From positions 1 through 16,352 of the forward strand of contig JAEZGX010000029.1 in the NCBI GenBank assembly GCA_023416735.1: 16,352 bases of DNA, in the 5' to 3' direction. Shown here piece by piece: positions 13,458 to 16,352 of this stretch. Position 1 is the stretch's first letter. Each line of letters starts with the position of its first letter. The DNA is from Verrucomicrobiota bacterium. Its GTDB lineage: Bacteria > Verrucomicrobiota > Verrucomicrobiia > Opitutales > Opitutaceae. Made by a program: the position numbers and the translations under genes. A model generated the notes under the pieces. That model saw nothing but the letters and a program-made list of their open reading frames with translations, was not told the origin of the DNA and ran no database searches.

Positions 13458-13538
13458 AATCATGCTCGTGCTCTTAATCGTGATCGTGCTCGTCTGACAT
13501 CGAGCCACGCGATCAGGAGCCAGATCACGATCACGAGC
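13458..13538. repeat. Tandem 6-nt repeat array with an inverted partner
   Basis: Six forward units: AATCAT (13458), GCTCGT (13464), GCTCTT (13470), AATCGT (13476), GATCGT (13482), GCTCGT (13488). About 27 nt later come three units in inverse orientation: CAGATC (13521), ACGATC (13527), ACGAGC (13533). The arms give an 11-bp perfect inverted repeat (13478-13488 with 13526-13536, 37-nt loop). It starts 8 nt after the Rrf2 stop. No T-run follows. The rest of the gap to cysE (13539-13632) shows nothing else recognisable. Confidence 0.65.
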
Positions 13539-13632
13539 GCCGCGTCGGATCGCCCATCTGCGGACCAGTGTTGCCCCTCCCATTCTTCGCTCTCGCCACG
13601 GCCCACCCCTCCCCGCTTTCGTTCCGCTTGGA

Positions 13633-14571
13633 ATGAGTCTCGACGACATCCGCCAATCTCTCCTCGCCTCCTATGAAAAGGACGGAGGCATCAACCACCT
13701 TGAGGGCGTCAACCTCCCGTCGCAATCGTCGGTCAAGCAGATCGCCGTCGACTGCATGCATCTTCTCTTCCCCGGTTTCTTCGAAGAAACCCGGCTCGCC
13801 AAGGCCGACGTCGCCGCGCACGTCACGAAGCTCCTCGCCCGCCTCGACAAACGCCTCGAAACGGAAATCGAAAAAAGTCTCCGCTTCGCCGGGATTCCCT
13901 CCCCCGCCGCCAGCGCGCGTCAGCTCACCGGCAAAATCCTCGCGCAACTTCCCGCCCTTCGCGAAATCATCCAGACCGACGTCACCGCCGCCTACCGCGG
14001 CGACCCCGCCGCCCGCAGCATCGAGGAAATCATCCTCGCCTACCCGTGCGTATTGTCGATCTCACTACAGCGTTTTGCCCACGAGCTCTACCGCCTCGGC
14101 GTCCCGCTCCTGCCGCGCATGCTCACCGAATACGCGCACGAGCGCACCGGAGCCGATCTCCACCCGGGCGCGCGCATCGGCACCCACTTTTTCATCGACC
14201 ACGGCACCGGCGTCGTCATCGGCGAAACCGCCACCATCGGCCATCATGTGAAGCTCTACCAGGGCGTCACCCTCGGCGCGAAATCTTTCGAGACCGACGA
14301 CGCCGGCGATCCCATCAAGGGCATCAAACGCCACCCCGATATCGGCGATAATGTTACGATCTACGCTCACGCGACGATTCTCGGCGGCGACACCCGTATC
14401 GGCGAACACTCGATCATCGGCTCCAACGTCTGGCTGATCAAATCCGTCCCCGCCGAATCCGTCGTTTACAACAAGGGCGAAAACCTCGTCACCCGCACCC
14501 GCCGCCGCAAAGAGGCCCTCATCGAAAACCCTTCGATGTCCGACCTCAAATCCTACGACTGGCAGATCTAA
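13633..14571 (+). CDS. cysE: Serine O-acetyltransferase
   Basis: 312 residues. It transfers acetyl from acetyl-CoA to L-serine, giving O-acetylserine, the acceptor for sulfide made by CysI. An alpha-helical N-terminal region (about 1-160) contains TDVTAAYRGDPAA (Asp116, Asp124). It is followed by a left-handed beta-helix of hexapeptide repeats with HPGARIGTHFFIDHGTGVVI (catalytic His190 in FIDHG), GETATIG, YQGVTLGA and GDNVTIYAHATILGG. The long N-terminal part groups it with the EpsC-like/long-form serine acetyltransferases rather than the ~270-residue enteric CysE. An ATG at 13633 has only GGA nearby. Its position after the Rrf2 gene suggests that the regulator and enzyme share control. It converges with the opgB-like gene, with 11 nt between stops. 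Confidence 0.95.
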   Translation: MSLDDIRQSLLASYEKDGGINHLEGVNLPSQSSVKQIAVDCMHLLFPGFFEETRLAKADVAAHVTKLLARLDKRLETEIEKSLRFAGIPSPAASARQLTGKILAQLPALREIIQTDVTAAYRGDPAARSIEEIILAYPCVLSISLQRFAHELYRLGVPLLPRMLTEYAHERTGADLHPGARIGTHFFIDHGTGVVIGETATIGHHVKLYQGVTLGAKSFETDDAGDPIKGIKRHPDIGDNVTIYAHATILGGDTRIGEHSIIGSNVWLIKSVPAESVVYNKGENLVTRTRRRKEALIENPSMSDLKSYDWQI

Positions 14572-14572
14572 A

Positions 14573-14590
14573 AGCGGACGCGTCACCGCT
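14573..14590 (-). terminator. Weak intrinsic terminator at the opgB-like 3' end
   Basis: Read on the minus strand, AGCGG (14590-14586), an 8-nt loop containing the TGA stop, CCGCT (14577-14573), then TTT. A 5-bp GC-rich stem followed by a T-run fits a weak Rho-independent terminator between the convergent opgB-like and cysE genes. Confidence 0.35.
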
Positions 14591-16352
14591 CCGCCCATCG
14601 CTCCAGCACCGTCTCGATCTCTTCCTTCGAGACCCTCGCTCCGTCCGTCAGCGGTCGCGCACTCGCTTCACGCCCCGCGACTCCGATCACCATTACCCAC
14701 TCGGCATCGATCGGCTCCACCGCCGCCAGCGCCCCCACATCCTCCCGCTTCGCGATCAACAAATACCGCGCCCCCTCCTCCAATCGCGCCGCCTGCTCCG
14801 CCAATCGCACATCCCACGTCGCATCGAATTCGAACCGCAGCCGCGTCCGCCACTCGTCGTCCAACTCCACCAACACCGGCGCACGAAATCTCCGCCCATC
14901 GATCGCAACCTCCGCCCCGTCCAGACTGAAAACCACCTCGCGCCGCAACCGCGGAAATTCCCAAAACTCCAGCAACTCCCTTCGCCACGCGCGCAACATC
15001 TCCGGGCCCTGCCGCTTCGCCAGCCGCTCGTCCGACACCGCCGAATTCAACAAATCCCGCCCCAACCCCACCGCGCTCCGAAATCCCAAGAACGGCAAAA
15101 ACGTCGCTCCCACGTCAAACGTCGCCCCGCTCCGCTCCACCCGCCGCCCTTCCTTCACGCGTGGATCGAGCACCATGAAAAGATTTCGCCGCGTTCCTTT
15201 CCGCAACAGATCGCTCGCCACGTTTTCCATCGCGAGATGATCCGACGCGATCGCGATCACCGTGTTTGCGCCCCACTCCGACGCTCGAATCTTCCGCACG
15301 AATTTCGCCAGTAACCGATCCGACATCGTCACCGCGCTCAGCATCGAGTTGCTCCCATCGCCATACGGCCGATCCGCCTCCGACCGCGAATGGTATCCAT
15401 CCGGGTGATGCGTATCGATCGTCAGCACGAAGAGCCCGAATCGCCGCCGCTCCCGCGACAATTCCTCGAATCGCGCATACGCCAGCTCCAGCAGCGTATC
15501 GTCCATCAGCCCCCAGTTGTTCAAATATTCCGGATCGCTCACCCGCCCGTGTAGTTCGCTGAACCCCGCCACTTCCTCGAATCCATGCGTCTTCAAAAAC
15601 TTCGCCTTCCCCCCGAAGTGCGCATGCGCCCCACCATAAAACGCCAGATGATAGCCCGCGTCCTTCAATCCATCCGTCCACGCCGGCGCCCCCGCCAGAA
15701 ACTCGTCCATCCCCGACATCGAATTCGGATGCGCCGGACTAATCAGCGGAATCCCACAAAGATTCGCCACCAATCCGCCCATCGTAAAACCCGTGCCTTC
15801 CGGCGAGTGCAGCTCCGTAAACGAAACACTTTCCTTCTCCAACTCCCGCAGCTCATTCACCAGCCCCGGAAAAATCGTCTCATCGAAATACGTCCGCTCA
15901 AAACTCTCCGCAAAAATAAACACGAAGTTCGGATGCTCCGCCGCCGTCGCCTTCAACACCGGCGGCCGATAATACCGAAAAAAATCCGCCTCCGCCTCCC
16001 GCGGCCACAACAGCCTCTTCAAATCCGCCGCGCCCGGATTCATCACCACCGATCCCGCCAACAAGCCAAACGCCACCGCGACCAGCCCCACTCGCCGCCG
16101 TCGATTCCACCGCGCCGACAAACAACTCCACCCCAGCACCGCCGTCGCCCCCGCAATCGCCAGGGTCCCCCACAAAATCATCCCCCGATACTCGTCCACG
16201 CCCGCTCCTTCGATGCCGTAGAACAGATGAAATAAAAACGCCGGCGTGATTCCCCTCCCCGTAAACTCATTCGCCACCCACCACGCGATGAGCAGTCCGA
16301 CCGAAATCATCCCGCACGCGAAAAACACCCCGCCCACTCCACGCGTCCGCCC
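14583..16352 (-). CDS. OpgB/MdoB-like phosphoglycerol transferase, 5' end missing
   Basis: An alkaline-phosphatase-superfamily (LTA-synthase-like) membrane enzyme, closest by eye to phosphoglycerol transferase I (OpgB/MdoB), which adds phosphoglycerol to osmoregulated periplasmic glucans. The frame is open to the window edge, so the N terminus is cut (probably 30-40 residues with the first membrane helix). At least three hydrophobic segments remain (about 4-22, 52-72 and 83-100 counted from the GTG at 16337). The periplasmic domain has ESFERTYFDE (144-153), GTGFTMGG with the nucleophile Thr185, DTHHPDGYHSR (308-318) and ASDHLAMEN. NEFTGRGI and the GAGV segment also match the N-terminal region of E. 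coli MdoB. The C-terminal region is far shorter than in E. coli (about 763 residues in total). No opgGH genes are visible, so the acceptor glycan is unknown. Confidence 0.85.
   Translation of the reverse strand, partial: GRTRGVGGVFFACGMISVGLLIAWWVANEFTGRGITPAFLFHLFYGIEGAGVDEYRGMILWGTLAIAGATAVLGWSCLSARWNRRRRVGLVAVAFGLLAGSVVMNPGAADLKRLLWPREAEADFFRYYRPPVLKATAAEHPNFVFIFAESFERTYFDETIFPGLVNELRELEKESVSFTELHSPEGTGFTMGGLVANLCGIPLISPAHPNSMSGMDEFLAGAPAWTDGLKDAGYHLAFYGGAHAHFGGKAKFLKTHGFEEVAGFSELHGRVSDPEYLNNWGLMDDTLLELAYARFEELSRERRRFGLFVLTIDTHHPDGYHSRSEADRPYGDGSNSMLSAVTMSDRLLAKFVRKIRASEWGANTVIAIASDHLAMENVASDLLRKGTRRNLFMVLDPRVKEGRRVERSGATFDVGATFLPFLGFRSAVGLGRDLLNSAVSDERLAKRQGPEMLRAWRRELLEFWEFPRLRREVVFSLDGAEVAIDGRRFRAPVLVELDDEWRTRLRFEFDATWDVRLAEQAARLEEGARYLLIAKREDVGALAAVEPIDAEWVMVIGVAGREASARPLTDGARVSKEEIETVLERWAER

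Noticed and set aside
13458..13538. CRISPR array or intrinsic terminator
   Set aside because: The units are 6 nt long and contiguous, without spacers, so this is not CRISPR. No T-run follows the inverted repeat on either strand.

Overview
This is a GC-rich bacterial window packed with genes on both strands. The gene content, the weak or absent Shine-Dalgarno sites at many starts, the strongly C-ending (plus strand) or G-ending (minus strand) codons, and the style of the intergenic repeats look most like a Verrucomicrobiota genome of the Opitutaceae type. That placement is an impression from sequence style, not proof.

Layout. 96-1772 (+): AarF/UbiB-family atypical kinase. 1871-4819 (-): organic hydroperoxide reductase (ohr), a small host-attachment/baeRF-like protein and an exported S9 prolyl-oligopeptidase-type peptidase, all co-directional. 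5008-5658 (+): stand-alone type I phosphoribosyltransferase. 5668-8033 (-): SUMT (cobA), a two-domain CbiX/SirB-type chelatase and a UdgX-type uracil-DNA glycosylase. 8092-14571 (+): assimilatory sulfate reduction cluster cysI, cysH, cysD, cysN, an Rrf2-family regulator and cysE. 14583-16352 (-): OpgB/MdoB-like phosphoglycerol transferase, cut by the window edge.

How the genes work together. CysD/CysN activate sulfate to APS, CysH reduces PAPS to sulfite, CysI reduces sulfite to sulfide, and CysE makes O-acetylserine, the carbon acceptor for cysteine. CysI needs siroheme. The two siroheme genes (SUMT and chelatase) are transcribed divergently from cysI across a 58-bp AT-rich gap that probably holds a shared control region. 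The Rrf2 protein between cysN and cysE is the obvious candidate regulator. Not seen in the window: APS kinase (cysC), the flavoprotein cysJ, precorrin-2 dehydrogenase, cysK and a sulfate transporter.

The most unusual content lies between the genes. Several gaps hold quasi-perfect tandem arrays of 7-nt units (one of 6-nt units). These sit at gene ends and in three cases include the stop codon. Other gaps hold GTAG-headed hairpins of REP type. Two of these hairpins match at 22 of 24 positions, and the two differences form one compensatory base pair. One of that pair lies inside the chelatase gene and encodes the linker between its two domains. A 41-codon ORF with a strong Shine-Dalgarno site fills the cysD-cysN gap on the opposite strand. 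No tRNA, rRNA, CRISPR array, transposase gene or phage gene was seen, and there is no gene-free stretch above 300 bases.
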